Below are positions 1 to 11,880 of a DNA stretch of 48,235 bases, piece by piece. A program made the position numbers and the translations under genes. Within the stretch, counting starts at the first letter, position 1. Every line of letters starts with the position of its first letter. The stretch comes from Brachionus koreanus. Lineage: Eukaryota > Rotifera > Eurotatoria > Ploima > Brachionidae. The stretch is taken from the NCBI GenBank assembly GCA_016987375.1, contig PJRA01000048.1, positions 2,046,375 to 2,094,609 on the forward strand, given 5' to 3'. The notes beneath the pieces were generated by a model. It made no database searches and was not told the origin of the DNA. It worked only from the letters and a program-made list of their open reading frames with translations.

Positions 1-285
1 AAGATTTTAAATCCAAGTAGAACGGCAATTTATTTGGTCTTGCAGATTCACTTTTTTTTCGTTAAAAAAAAAATTACTAGAAAATTGAATTTGCATTCGT
101 TGTTTTAAGATAAAGTCCTGTTTTTAATAATAAATTTTCATTGCATTAGATATTAAAAAAAGACTATTTTTTTTTCAATTTTCTAAGACTGAATACCAAA
201 GGACCTTTGATTTTGTTCTCATTATAATGTAGCTAAAATGAACTTAAGCATAAATTTGTAATTTCAATTTTAAAATACATTTGAA

Positions 286-630
286 ATAATTTTTCACGCA
301 AATAATTCTGCAAATTATAAAATTCATTTAATGCATTAAGGTGGCAAAGTAAAATTTTCGATCAAATTTCATTTTTCAAAAATGATCAAAAAATTTTAAA
401 TACACAATTAAATTTAATCGCAGATGTTTGAATTTTAGAAACATTTCAAAGCTTTATTTTACGACTTTTGAAAAAGGATTGTAATTTCTAAAAATGCATA
501 GGAATTCAATTGCACATTCAAAATTTTTTGAACTTATTGAAAAAAGTAATTTGATCAAAAATTTTTCTTTGCCAACTTAATGCTTTAAATAAAAATTAAA
601 ATTTGCAGAATTATTGCCGAGAAAAATTAT
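286..630. repeat. Long imperfect inverted repeat (foldback element)
   Basis: The arms at about 286-430 and 490-630 are reverse complements over much of their length. The best part is the left stretch at 333-368 (GCATTAAGGTGGCAAAG and onward), which matches the reverse complement of 545-583 with about three mismatches in 36. Similarity continues outward through AATAATTCTGCAAATT and inward into the loop. No reading frame is present. It is probably a non-autonomous DNA transposon or foldback element; a TTAA occurs in each arm, but no clear element boundary can be fixed. Confidence 0.7.
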
Positions 631-1111
631 GGATTATTGTTGTATCAGATATAAGATCAACTAAAATCAAAATAACTGATTTAATTTAAAATTTTTTAGC
701 TTGAATTTTTCTTCAAAATTAACAATGCCCTTTTTCTGATATATTGAAAGATTGTTGTCAATTTTTTTATTAATATTTTTTTTAAGCGTAGCATAGTGTA
801 AAAACTCGAAATTTGATTGTTCTTTCTTCCGCAAGGTTTCTACTGAGTTATCAAGAAAAATATTTCCTGGGAAATTCTGAATGTAGAGCCCTTTTTTTTA
901 GCTCTCATGTTTGCAATATGGTTAGAAAAGATATTAAATGTATGGGTTCAATGAGAGTAGAAATAAATATTTATATTGTATTTATTACTTAATTTTAAAA
1001 CAGTTATTTAATTGTTAGTTAAATTTTTTCTTTTTTTATATATATAAAACTATAATTCAATTTGTCTATGGGACTTAAACTTTAATTAAATAAATAAATT
1101 TCTGCTAAGAG

Positions 1112-1481
1112 GGTTTTATGAAATTTAGTACAATAGAACAGAAAAAATGTTAATTCTTATAACTTTTCTTTTAAATGTCAAAAGCAAAAACGCAACATGG
1201 TGTAACATTCAAAGTTGCATTATTATCAACAATCTAGTAAATTCTGCAATTTGCAATTTTGGCATAATTTAAATTTAGACAAATTTGGCTATAGTGTATT
1301 TTGCAGAAACTTAGCAAATCATTAGCAGACTTTGACTTTTGGTGCAACTAAGTATGTTGCAGTTTGTCGCAGTTAGTTGCACTAACAGAACTAATTAACA
1401 GCCTTCAGAAAAAAAAGTTATATGCTTTTAAAGCGTTAAATTTTGTTCTATTTTTTATTTTGTAACAAATTTCACAAAACC
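1112..1481. mobile_element. MULE-type MITE with 9-bp target duplication
   Basis: A 370-bp non-coding element is bounded by inverted ends, GGTTTTATGAAATTT on the left and its counterpart GGTTTTGTGAAATTT on the right (read in reverse). The 9-mer TGCTAAGAG lies directly outside both ends (1103-1111 and 1482-1490), an exact target-site duplication. A 9-bp duplication is typical of Mutator-like elements. Inside is a perfect 10-bp hairpin stem (GTGCAACTAA at 1342-1351 with its complement at 1373-1382). Confidence 0.72.
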
Positions 1482-1499
1482 TGCTAAGAGTTCGGTGTG

Positions 1500-1815
1500 T
1501 TTAAGATTGAAAAGGTGTTTTGCATTCTAAATTATGTTTATAGGAGCTTTGATGCAGAAAGCTCTGAATCTCATGAGCAATAAATTCATAATTTTGCTTG
1601 GTGGTGATGAATTTTGAAAAAGCCTGCTTTCTCTGTCATTTGTCAAATCGATTTTAGTCCTTTGTAGATTGTTTAGATACTTATCTTTAATGGAAAACAT
1701 TTGATGATCCTCAAGATTCGATTTTGGATTTTTTGTATTTGGGCTTTTGAGTATCTGATTGAAGCATTATAAAGCAAATCGAATAAAATGATCTAATGAG
1801 TGAGACAAATAGAAT
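1500..1815 (-). pseudogene. Probable LINE reverse-transcriptase C-terminal relic
   Basis: Reading the minus strand across frames gives fragments resembling the C-terminal part of LINE proteins (for example LIRSFYSICF, then KDKYLNNLQRTKID), interrupted by stops and frameshifts. Base composition is less AT-rich than the surroundings. The resemblance to the better-preserved copy at 47.5 kb is weak, so this is a tentative call. Confidence 0.35.
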
Positions 1816-2268
1816 TTTGTTGATATTTAAAGAGGTCCCCAAGTTGAAAATTTTAATTTTTCTCATTAATTTTGGATTTTGGACTTTTTTTGAATTGACA
1901 ATTTTACAATGTTAATAATTGATTTTAGGATTTAATTTTATACAGTAATCAATAATTTTATTAATCAATAATCCAAGAAATATTATATGAAGATTATGTT
2001 TTTTTAATTAACTATTGTTTGATGTTTTGTCAAAGACTTCAATTAAATTATTTAAGCTAGTTAGTTTAATCCCAATATGTGGTCTTGGGTGATTTATAAT
2101 TTTCTAAAGCCAGACTGACAAGCTAACAGACTGATAGCTTATAAAATCTTTCTTTTCAAAATTTTTTTTTTAAATTTTACGTCAAATAATCAAATGATTA
2201 TGATTAAAAAAAACAGAATATTAGATAATTAATACAATTTATTATATTAGGAAAATATATTAGAAAAT
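1816..2268. other. AT-rich spacer
   Basis: This is the 3' flank of the minus-strand trypsin gene. No reading frame or repeat boundary was recognised. Confidence 0.6.
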
Positions 2269-3139
2269 TTAATTGTTTGTGATGATATCTTTAATCCAGT
2301 CGAAGTAGTGACTTGTTCTTGTGTATACACCACCATCACCACAACCATAACCCCAACTAGTAAGACCAGCCAATTGCCATCTATCTTGTGATTTGACAAC
2401 CAATGGACCACCTGAATCACCTTGACAAGTATCTTTTCCTTGACCATCTTCACCGGCACAAACGGCAACGGTAACATTAACACTGGTATATTTTTGTTTG
2501 CATCTTGAATCAGTCAAAAATGGCATTTCAACTTCCATCAAGTATCTAGAAACTGAGCCGCCAGAGTATAAGGTACCCCAACCAGTAGCATAGCTACTTA
2601 GTCCAGCAAAATTAAATGAATCGTCTGGAATACAAGCTGGCAAAATTTGGTCACTGTAAACCAATGGTGTCTATTTTATAAATTAAATAAAGTTGCATTA
2701 GAGTAAAATTTTTAAAATATATTACGCTCAATCTCATCAAAGCGATATCATTTTGTAAAGTATATTGACTGTATCTTGGATGGATGAAAATTTTAGATAC
2801 TTTTCTAGAATCAGCATATGGTTCTGGATTTGATCTATCATGTAATCCAAATCTCAAATTATAGCTTGATGGGTAGTTACGTCCATAGACACAATGAGCA
2901 GCAGTAATAACCCATTCCTTGTTTATGATCGAACCACCACATGTGAATCTACCATTGTATTCCATAGCCATTTGCCAACCCCAGTCTTCTTTGTCAGCTG
3001 CTACACCACCGACAACCTTATCGGCTTCTTTTCCTCTGATTTCACTAATTCTTCTACCACAATTCGACTCGTTAATAACGGTAGAATCTTGGGCAATAGC
3101 TAGACTAGCTAAAAATGCCAAAAAAACAACTCCTCTCAT
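2269..3139 (-). CDS. Secreted trypsin-like serine protease (copy 1, inverted)
   Basis: Two exons, 3139-2726 and 2670-2269, joined by a 55-bp phase-0 GT-AG intron, encode 271 residues. Residues 1-16 look like a signal peptide. A propeptide with C27-G-R-R precedes the activation site K41|VVGG. The triad is H82 (TAAHC), D131 (NDIAL) and S224 (GDSGGP). D218, six residues before the serine, sits at the chymotrypsin-189 position and predicts cleavage after Lys/Arg. Cysteine spacing fits four disulfides, including one tying the propeptide (C27) to the catalytic domain (C151), as in chymotrypsinogen. The ATG at 3139 was chosen because the same MRGVVFLAF start occurs in the copy at 24985; an upstream in-frame codon is not an ATG. 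Likely a digestive enzyme. It lies about 20 kb from, and opposite to, its three paralogues. Confidence 0.95.
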
Positions 3140-3184
3140 TTTTTGTCTTTTCAAAATATAACTTTGTAACAAAATTCAAATTAA

Positions 3185-3191
3185 ATTTATA
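3185..3191 (-). promoter_or_regulatory. TATA box of trypsin copy 1
   Basis: TATAAAT on the minus strand begins 52 bp before the ATG. Trypsin copies 2 and 3 have a TATA motif at nearly the same distance (45 and 49 bp), supporting a real core promoter and a very short 5' UTR. Confidence 0.6.
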
Positions 3192-6100
3192 ACCAACAGC
3201 TTGTGAAACATTTACTATCAAGCATACGGTACAAACTTATATTATTTGATAATTAATTATCAAATTAAAAAATACTGATAAATTTTCAAAAATTGTATGA
3301 TGTCTCAAATAAAATCTATTGCATAAGAAATGCTCTCCTCTCAATGTGAAAAAATAAATTTGCTTAGTTCTCATTACTAATTTTTAAATTTTTCATTTGT
3401 CTCAAGTATTGATTAACTTTAAATTAGACATTATTTCAAAAAATGTTTAATGAAAATTTTTATGTATTTAAAAATATGAAATGTGAAATTTTTTTAATCT
3501 AATCGTATTTCAGTCTGAGGATGATTAAATTTAAATTGGCTCTTGATTCCATTAAAAACATTATCTTATTAATCTTAATATAAAATAATTTTTTTTAACT
3601 AATTATTCTTTGAATAAAAAATTCGAAAAAAATTTTTTCTAAAAAACCTTATTTTAAAATTTTCAAATTACCTGATTTTCTTTTGGCTTAATTTGGTATT
3701 TCAACTAGTTCTAAATCATTTCAAAATGCGGATTTGAAAAAAATGAAAATTATTCTTCAATATTTAGTTTCACTCTAAAATTTCGTATTTCCATTATTAA
3801 ACTCTAGAGTGAATTATTTTACGATTATATGCTTCAAGTAAATGGCCTAAAAAAATTTTTTTAGTATTTATTATTGATTTCAATTTAAATAATAGAAAAT
3901 TTTTTGTTTTATTATTTATTATATTTTAATGAAAGAAAATGGTCTTTAAATAAATTTTTAGTTAACTTTATAAGCTAAAAGCTAAATAAAAAAATCTAAA
4001 ATTGAATACAAAAACTTTTTTCTATGCGTAAATGACTCTAGGATAGTGGCAAAATTCTTTCTAAACACAAATTAAATTTAAAAAAAATTTACAAAATTTT
4101 GAATTTAGTATCTAATCACTTGAAAATTTGATTTTTATACAAGAAAAACTAAGATTTCAAGGGAAGACAATCATTTTAAAATTAACATAGATTTTATCAG
4201 GTACTTTTTTATTTAATATATAAAATTAAAATTTTTTAAATAAAAATTAGTCAATATTCTAAATTCCTTGAAATTTACGATCGTAAGGCTTCTTGATGAA
4301 AAAAATAGAATTTTCAATATGAGAAAATTCTAAATTTTTATATTTAAATTTTCATAAAAGCTTACTTTTTTTTCTAACACTAGGGATTGTCTCAAAGATC
4401 TAAAAGAAAATAAAATTTTAAATTTTTGTTATTTTTAATCACTTTTTTGATAAAATTCTAAATTGATCTATTGATTTTAATCATTTTTTTCAGTATGATA
4501 AGCAAAAAAGTAAACTAATTTTTCTAAAAAATGGGAGTGTTTAAGATTATGCAATGATTATTTTTGACTAACACCAAAAAAAATTTTTTTCAAAGCTGTT
4601 ATTGTAACTATCAATAACCAAGAAATTATTTTTGATTAGACCTCTCAAGAAGTAAAAGTATTTCGCGGGATCCTAGTATCCCCGATGTTCATAGTTACTA
4701 CATTCCATATATATGTATACGTAAATTCAAGTAAAAAGATTTTCTTAAATTTTAGGAAACTTAGAAAAATATAAAAAAAAAGAAAATATTTAAATCCTAT
4801 AATCATTAGACCATTTAAATCGCTTTTAAATCATATATCTTTCTTATTATTCACTTGCCTTTATATTTAACTGATTAATTAACAGAATATTTTTTCTAAT
4901 TAATTCTATTAATTATTTGATGTAAATTTTATAAACTTTTTTTCATTTTTTGTATAGTTTTTATATTAGACTAAAATAAAAGCTTTTATATTCAATTATT
5001 CGATAGTTCCTAATCCAAATTAAGATCATCTCCTTTACCATTTTTCAATCTAATTTCTAGTTAATCAGCAATAAAAACTAATCATTTGATATAAAATAAA
5101 AAAATTATTTCAATTTGTTTATTATTTATTTTATTGCTAAAAAAATACAAAGAATAGTTTAATTTTTTAGTGATTTAGAAAAGATAAAATTTAAAAAAAA
5201 GAAAAGGATCATTAATTTATTCATGATCTTTTGTTAGTCTATTGTTCTAGATCTTATGATTGAATTTTTCTTGGACTTTTCACTTGAATTTTGAATTTGC
5301 TATTGAACAAACGTAACTAAATTATCTTCAGTGATCATTCCCATAATAACTGGTTACATCTCGTACTGATTGTTTTTTGCTTTTAACTGGTCGCCCTAAT
5401 TTCTAATCATAACCACACTTTTTTAATTCTTTTATTTTCTTTGACATTGAAAAAAATATTTTAACATCATTTAAAGTTTTTTTTTTTAAATCAAGGTATT
5501 AAATTTTATTAAATTTTTTATTTTGAGCAGAAAATTAATTTCTATTTCATCAAAAAATATTTATCACATTTTAATAGAGATTTTTTAAATTCTGATCTTA
5601 AAGAAGAATTTAAAATATACTTTGCCATTTATTAAAAACTTATCTGCAAATTTATAAAAAAATAAGGAATTTCTTAGTAGTTAATTAATAGTCAATCCAA
5701 TAAATTCTAAAAGTTTTTGTAGCCTGTCTAATTTGTTGAATTGAACAAGGTTTTTGTGAGCTGATTCCATTCATATGATTTAAATATTTTCTAAATATAT
5801 GCCTTTTGCTGAATACATCGTTTGGTTAAATATTCAACTAATTTTTTTTATAAACTTTTACATAAAGTTTTTATAATCAAAGGCTTGAATTGAGCTGCCA
5901 AAAGCTATTGATTAATAATCAATAAAATGTTTAATCGAATAAGAGTTTCAACTAGTTTAAGGATTATGTTATGAGGATCAATAAAAGTTAAAATTTAAAT
6001 GGGAGTTAAAAAAAAAACAATGATTTTCGTTTAAAATTTTATTTAGCTGAAATTTTCTCTAAAAATGATTGTTAGAAATAATGAATTGTACCCCAAATGA

Positions 6101-6354
6101 ATTGTATAAAAAAAAGAAAAAGCCAAATCGCCTTCTTATTCATAGAAAAATTTGTTTAACAATTGAGAATTATTATTCTTAAAAAATTCAATCAAAATTT
6201 AATTAAGAGAGCTACAAATCGAATAATTAATAATTGTCTTGTAAAAAAGATAAAAAAAAAAAATATTGACGCTTAGTATTATCTAATTTTTTGTCATTAC
6301 TATTAATTTTATGAATATTTCTATGCGTAGAATATTTGTCTATCAAATGTAAAT
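3192..6354. other. Gene-free AT-rich intergenic stretch
   Basis: About 3.2 kb lies between the start of trypsin copy 1 and the end of beta-tubulin. It holds only short chance frames. A slightly GC-richer patch occurs at about 4665-4730, and the minus strand at about 5200-5420 gives a broken stretch including LGRPVKSKKQ, perhaps a transposon crumb. Nothing else was recognised. Confidence 0.6.
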
Positions 6355-7767
<1,413 letters not shown>

Positions 7768-9079
7768 TTTGAATGGTATAAAATAAAGGTATTAAATGGA
7801 AAAACAAGGTTTTCTAAATTAAAAATAGAACAAAAAATTAGATTTTAAGCTTTTCGAATATTTTTTTATAAATTTTTGTTTTAAAATAAAATGAATCGTG
7901 TTTGAAATAAAATTTTAAGCTTTGTGCTAACCATTTCTTGCTTAGATGATCCAGTTTAAGAACAAAAATGTTCAATTAGTATATGCAATAAAATATTCTA
8001 TTTAAAACAATCGTGCTGGTTATCCTCCCTAGCAAAAATGGCTTTTTCTTAAGCTAAAAGCTGCTAATGCATTAAAACTAATTTTGCAATTTTGCAAATT
8101 TAATTTATACTTTTTTTTTTATTAATAGAAATTAGAGAAATTTTTTTTTTGTTCTCTAGTTGTGTTTAGCAATGGAAATTTATACTTTTCGCTTTGGCAT
8201 TATTTGTGTGTCGAATCAACAAATACTAATCAACACAAGAATTTCTATTTGGTCGATAAGAGCAACACGACTTGATTAGTTGGAATTAATAAAAACAAAT
8301 AAAATAAAAAATGAAGTATATGCAAAATAAATATTTTTAACCCCAATTCGTTACTTAGTTATCGAGAGTCTTGTTATTTCTATGTTTTCAATGAATCACC
8401 CCTCTATTAAAAAAATTGCTATTTTTACAATCTAAATTGTTGATCCAAATTTATGATTGGTTGCCATGGTTACCATAGAAACAACCGCGTTGGCTGAACA
8501 CACTAAGGACCGTATCGAAAAGAAAAAAAAACAATTTCTAACCTTTTTCAATCAATGTTGCTATTTATCCTATTTGGCTATTAGTGAAAAAAAATTTTAA
8601 TCAAGCCATTTTTAAAAGCTATATTTTATTCATTCTCATTTTCGAAACAAGTTCATCATCTATTTGGATTAAATCTAATTTATATGGATTATTTACGTTA
8701 AATATTTGCTCACCAATATGGCCAAGATTAACTTAAATGTTTTCTTAAGCAAGAATAATCTAGAGCACAAAAATGAACGCTCGCTTAAGTTCAAAGTTCA
8801 TTAAAATGCTACTCATGCGAAAATAAAAACCTCTTTTTAAAATGTGAATAATTATTTAATTCTAAAATTTCCAAAATAGTTATTATGCTTGACATAATGC
8901 CATTTCTTTCTAACCATGCCATATTTGTTTATTTAATCTATTTATTCTTTCACATTGCTGACAGAATTTAAAATTTTCAATCATCTAAATAAAAAATATT
9001 CTAAAAGTATTGAATTTATCAGGTCTTTATTGCTCAAATAGCTTCTAAACAAATACAAACTGTGAAAATTGATTTAAAA
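7768..9079. other. Divergent intergenic region, beta-tubulin / SUZ12-like
   Basis: Shared upstream region of two genes transcribed in opposite directions. It holds overlapping X-box motifs at 8460-8482 and otherwise AT-rich sequence. An AG at 9021-9022 preceded by a pyrimidine-containing stretch could be a 3' splice site for an unseen upstream exon of the plus-strand gene. Confidence 0.6.
8460..8482. promoter_or_regulatory. Overlapping RFX-type X-box motifs
   Basis: Two overlapping 14-mers are present. GTTACCATAGAAAC (8469-8482) fits the X-box consensus GTHNYY-AT-RRNAAC fully; GTTGCCATGGTTAC (8460-8473) fits with one mismatch. RFX factors bind this motif, mainly at ciliary genes. It lies about 0.7 kb before the tubulin ATG and 0.6 kb before the SUZ12-like ATG, farther than usual unless a 5' UTR intron exists. 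Confidence 0.5.
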
Positions 9080-11290
9080 ATGAATTTGAGAAAGAGTGGT
9101 CGATTGCGACACAGAAATGATATGATTCCAGAAGCCAGAACCAAGACACAGAAGCGTAAACGCACATGGAAAAGCTCGCAGATGAAACGAGCAATTCAAA
9201 TGGTCAATTCGGCAGGCTATCGAATGTCGGAGGCGGCTCGTAAATTTCACATACCACTGTCGACTCTTGCCTCTTATTTAAAACAAGGTAATTCTATTGA
9301 ATTAGATGAGAGTGACACTGAAGAAGAGAAAATGGACGAGTGTCAATCATTTGAAGATATCAGTGTATGTCTTAGTGACGTAGTGTCCGACAAAGAAATT
9401 GAGACAATTTCAGTGTCATCATTAAATACTGTAAAGAATGATTTTAGTAATGGGCAAAAATTTTTAATGGTTGCTAGAAAATCTACTTGTCCGTATAAAG
9501 TAATGATTAAAAATAATCCTGTAACAATTTGCTCAAATTCTGATGAGACAAAAATTAGTAAAGAAAAAACTAAAAGAGATGAATTTTATCAGCGCGATCA
9601 AATAACAGACACACAAACATTTATTGATTCATTGATTTTAAACAAAAATAAGCTAAATAATTTAGCAGAATTTGAAAAGCCGATCAAAATTTATTCATAT
9701 TTGAGCATTAGACAGCGATTTCATCCGGTTTTTTTGAACAGAAATTTAAACTATTTGCACAAACATTCTCATTTTACAACTATTTCTAGAAAAAAATTCA
9801 AAATAGATAATATCTATGGAAAAAAAAGTTTTTCCACTTTTCCAAACCAAATTTCTTTTAGACCAGACACAATTTTTATTAATAACAAACTTGATATTGA
9901 TTTTATCTCACTGAACATGGATAAAATCAATGAATCCATTTGTGTTGACATATCTGCCATAAAACCAAATGATTTTGTTCTTATAGACAAAATTGACAAT
10001 AAACATGTTCAATTGGAGATACAAAATGAGAAAATATTAATTAAATTGTTAACTAATAATTTCATATCGATTCAAATTGACTCATATTTGAATAAAAAAT
10101 TCAAATCTTTAGCAATTAATGTCAAAATTTTGGATAAAATATTTAATTTTTACTATTCATTTTCTGAAATGTGTAAATTTTTAGAAAACAGTCCTAGAAC
10201 AAGCCCGTCCAAAACAGAATTTTACGATTTAACATTAAGATTAAAATCAGGCGACACTTTTAAAGCATTCAAGACTGCTCAGAGTCTAATTGAATCATTT
10301 AAAAATTCTAATTTGATACAGTTAAAGCTTAAAGTGTCTAGATCAGAACAGACTAAAGAAAAACAACCCCAAGTCAATAGACTAGAGCATATTAGTTCAA
10401 ATATAATTTATCAATTTACTGACAAGAACAGTAAAAAGTTGATCACACGAACAAATAGTTTGCGGTGTCCATTCTGCTATATAGACTCATTTTTTGATTA
10501 TCCTTCTTTGATAAAGCATTTGAATAGCTCTCATTTTAGAATCAAAGTCAAGCAGCTATGTCATCAAAATGGTGTTCATTCACTTAAACTGGATTTGGGT
10601 TTAGATGAAACATTCGATGGATCTTTTACTGGAAGTCTGCATGATTTGATAAAAAATAGTCATCTCGGTTTTACACTATCTCGTTTAGTGCCCACTCGAC
10701 AAACAAGTGTTGATTCGACCGAAATATTAGTCAATAAACGAAATTTTAATTTAAATTTGGAGAATTTGGTCAAAAATGAACATTTGACCAGTGATGAAAT
10801 TTCTTCACTAAATCAAATACAACAGCAATTGATTTGTGTAAGCAGCTCGATTGATCAAGCAGCTCAGTACAAAAATAACTTTATGCAAAGAGTGTACTAT
10901 CATGCTAGAACTAGCCAGCCTGTTCACATAGACGAATTAGATTATGATTCAGATTCAGAAATGGATCCAGAATGGCTCAAAGAGTTGACTGTGCTGCTAA
11001 TTAATGATTTTGCAGATGTTAACCAAGGTGAAAAAGAGCTCATGAAAATGTGGAGTTTGTATTGTTTAAAGCATAATTTTGTGGCCGATTCACAAATTTC
11101 CTCAGCCTGTGAACAATTTATCGATTCAAATGTTAATCAATTGATCAAAACGAATTTGGTTAATAATTTTATACTTCATTTAGCTAATTTGAATGATCAT
11201 TCTTTATTGAAAAAAAATGATTTTGTGAAATTAATTGACTATTTGTACATTAAGATAGATGAGGCCAATAATATAACTAAAATATTCTGA
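9080..11290 (+). CDS. SUZ12-like PRC2 subunit with N-terminal pipsqueak HTH
   Basis: A single 2211-bp open frame encodes 736 residues (human SUZ12 is about 739). In order: basic N-terminus; pipsqueak-type helix-turn-helix at about 28-72 (SEAARKFHIPLSTLASYLKQ); acidic linker; a segment at about 198-245 starting FEKPIKIYSYL that matches the conserved SUZ12 N-terminal interaction region; C2H2 finger C463-x2-C466-x13-H480-x4-H485; and a VEFS box at about 602-715 (DSDSEMDPEWL, DVNQGEKELMKMW, CLKHNFVAD). SUZ12 scaffolds PRC2, which methylates histone H3 Lys27 in the nucleus; the VEFS box contacts EZH2. SUZ12 normally has no pipsqueak domain, so the N-terminus is the anomaly. The ATG at 9080 is the first in frame; the frame is open back to 9014, so an upstream exon is possible. 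Absence of introns is unusual among neighbours and could mean an old retrocopy. Confidence 0.9.
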   Translation: MNLRKSGRLRHRNDMIPEARTKTQKRKRTWKSSQMKRAIQMVNSAGYRMSEAARKFHIPLSTLASYLKQGNSIELDESDTEEEKMDECQSFEDISVCLSDVVSDKEIETISVSSLNTVKNDFSNGQKFLMVARKSTCPYKVMIKNNPVTICSNSDETKISKEKTKRDEFYQRDQITDTQTFIDSLILNKNKLNNLAEFEKPIKIYSYLSIRQRFHPVFLNRNLNYLHKHSHFTTISRKKFKIDNIYGKKSFSTFPNQISFRPDTIFINNKLDIDFISLNMDKINESICVDISAIKPNDFVLIDKIDNKHVQLEIQNEKILIKLLTNNFISIQIDSYLNKKFKSLAINVKILDKIFNFYYSFSEMCKFLENSPRTSPSKTEFYDLTLRLKSGDTFKAFKTAQSLIESFKNSNLIQLKLKVSRSEQTKEKQPQVNRLEHISSNIIYQFTDKNSKKLITRTNSLRCPFCYIDSFFDYPSLIKHLNSSHFRIKVKQLCHQNGVHSLKLDLGLDETFDGSFTGSLHDLIKNSHLGFTLSRLVPTRQTSVDSTEILVNKRNFNLNLENLVKNEHLTSDEISSLNQIQQQLICVSSSIDQAAQYKNNFMQRVYYHARTSQPVHIDELDYDSDSEMDPEWLKELTVLLINDFADVNQGEKELMKMWSLYCLKHNFVADSQISSACEQFIDSNVNQLIKTNLVNNFILHLANLNDHSLLKKNDFVKLIDYLYIKIDEANNITKIF

Positions 11291-11410
11291 TATTTTTTTC
11301 AGAGTAAAATTTTAAATATTCTTATTTTGTATAACTACTTCAAATTTTGTTCTAAAGAATTTTTTTTTATTGTGAAAAAAAGTTAATAATTTTAGTAACT
11401 ATGGAAAAAT

Positions 11411-11416
11411 AATAAA
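11411..11416 (+). terminator. Poly(A) signal of the SUZ12-like gene
   Basis: AATAAA lies 121 bp after the stop codon, the first canonical signal downstream. In this AT-rich DNA the motif is common, so the assignment rests on position. Confidence 0.4.
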
Positions 11417-11699
11417 CTTTAAATAAGTTTTAGACTAAAAATAACTATATTTATCTTAAAACATAAATAATAAATTGTAAAAAGCAAATCCAGATATTAG
11501 CAAAGAAAATCTAAACAATAATCGGTTGATATTGTGCTTAACAAAAGCATAGATTAGTAAAAATGTTTTAAAATAAAATAAAATTAAAAAATTTCTTAAA
11601 TATTGCACAAAAAAATTTAAGAATATGAAAATGTAAAAATGTAAAATTATTTTCATTTTGCCCCACGAGAACTTGTGTGAAATTTTATAAGAAAAAAAT

Positions 11700-11880
11700 T
11701 TAGGCTAAAAGCACTGATCAGGAAAAGAAGGTTGTTCCTAATTTACGGAACCAAACAACGGAACCGGAATTATTGGTACCAAAATTACCGAACAACAAAT
11801 CCAGAACGGGCTACTAAATTATAGAACCGCATCATACTAAAGTACGCAATAGATAAAACGGAACAAAATTAAAACTGTGA
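11700..11880. mobile_element. Possible hAT-type transposon remnant
   Basis: This less AT-rich patch carries GGAACC twice within 20 bp, GGTACC, and related words. Such motifs are common in subterminal regions of hAT-derived non-autonomous elements. No matching second end or target duplication was found. Confidence 0.25.
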
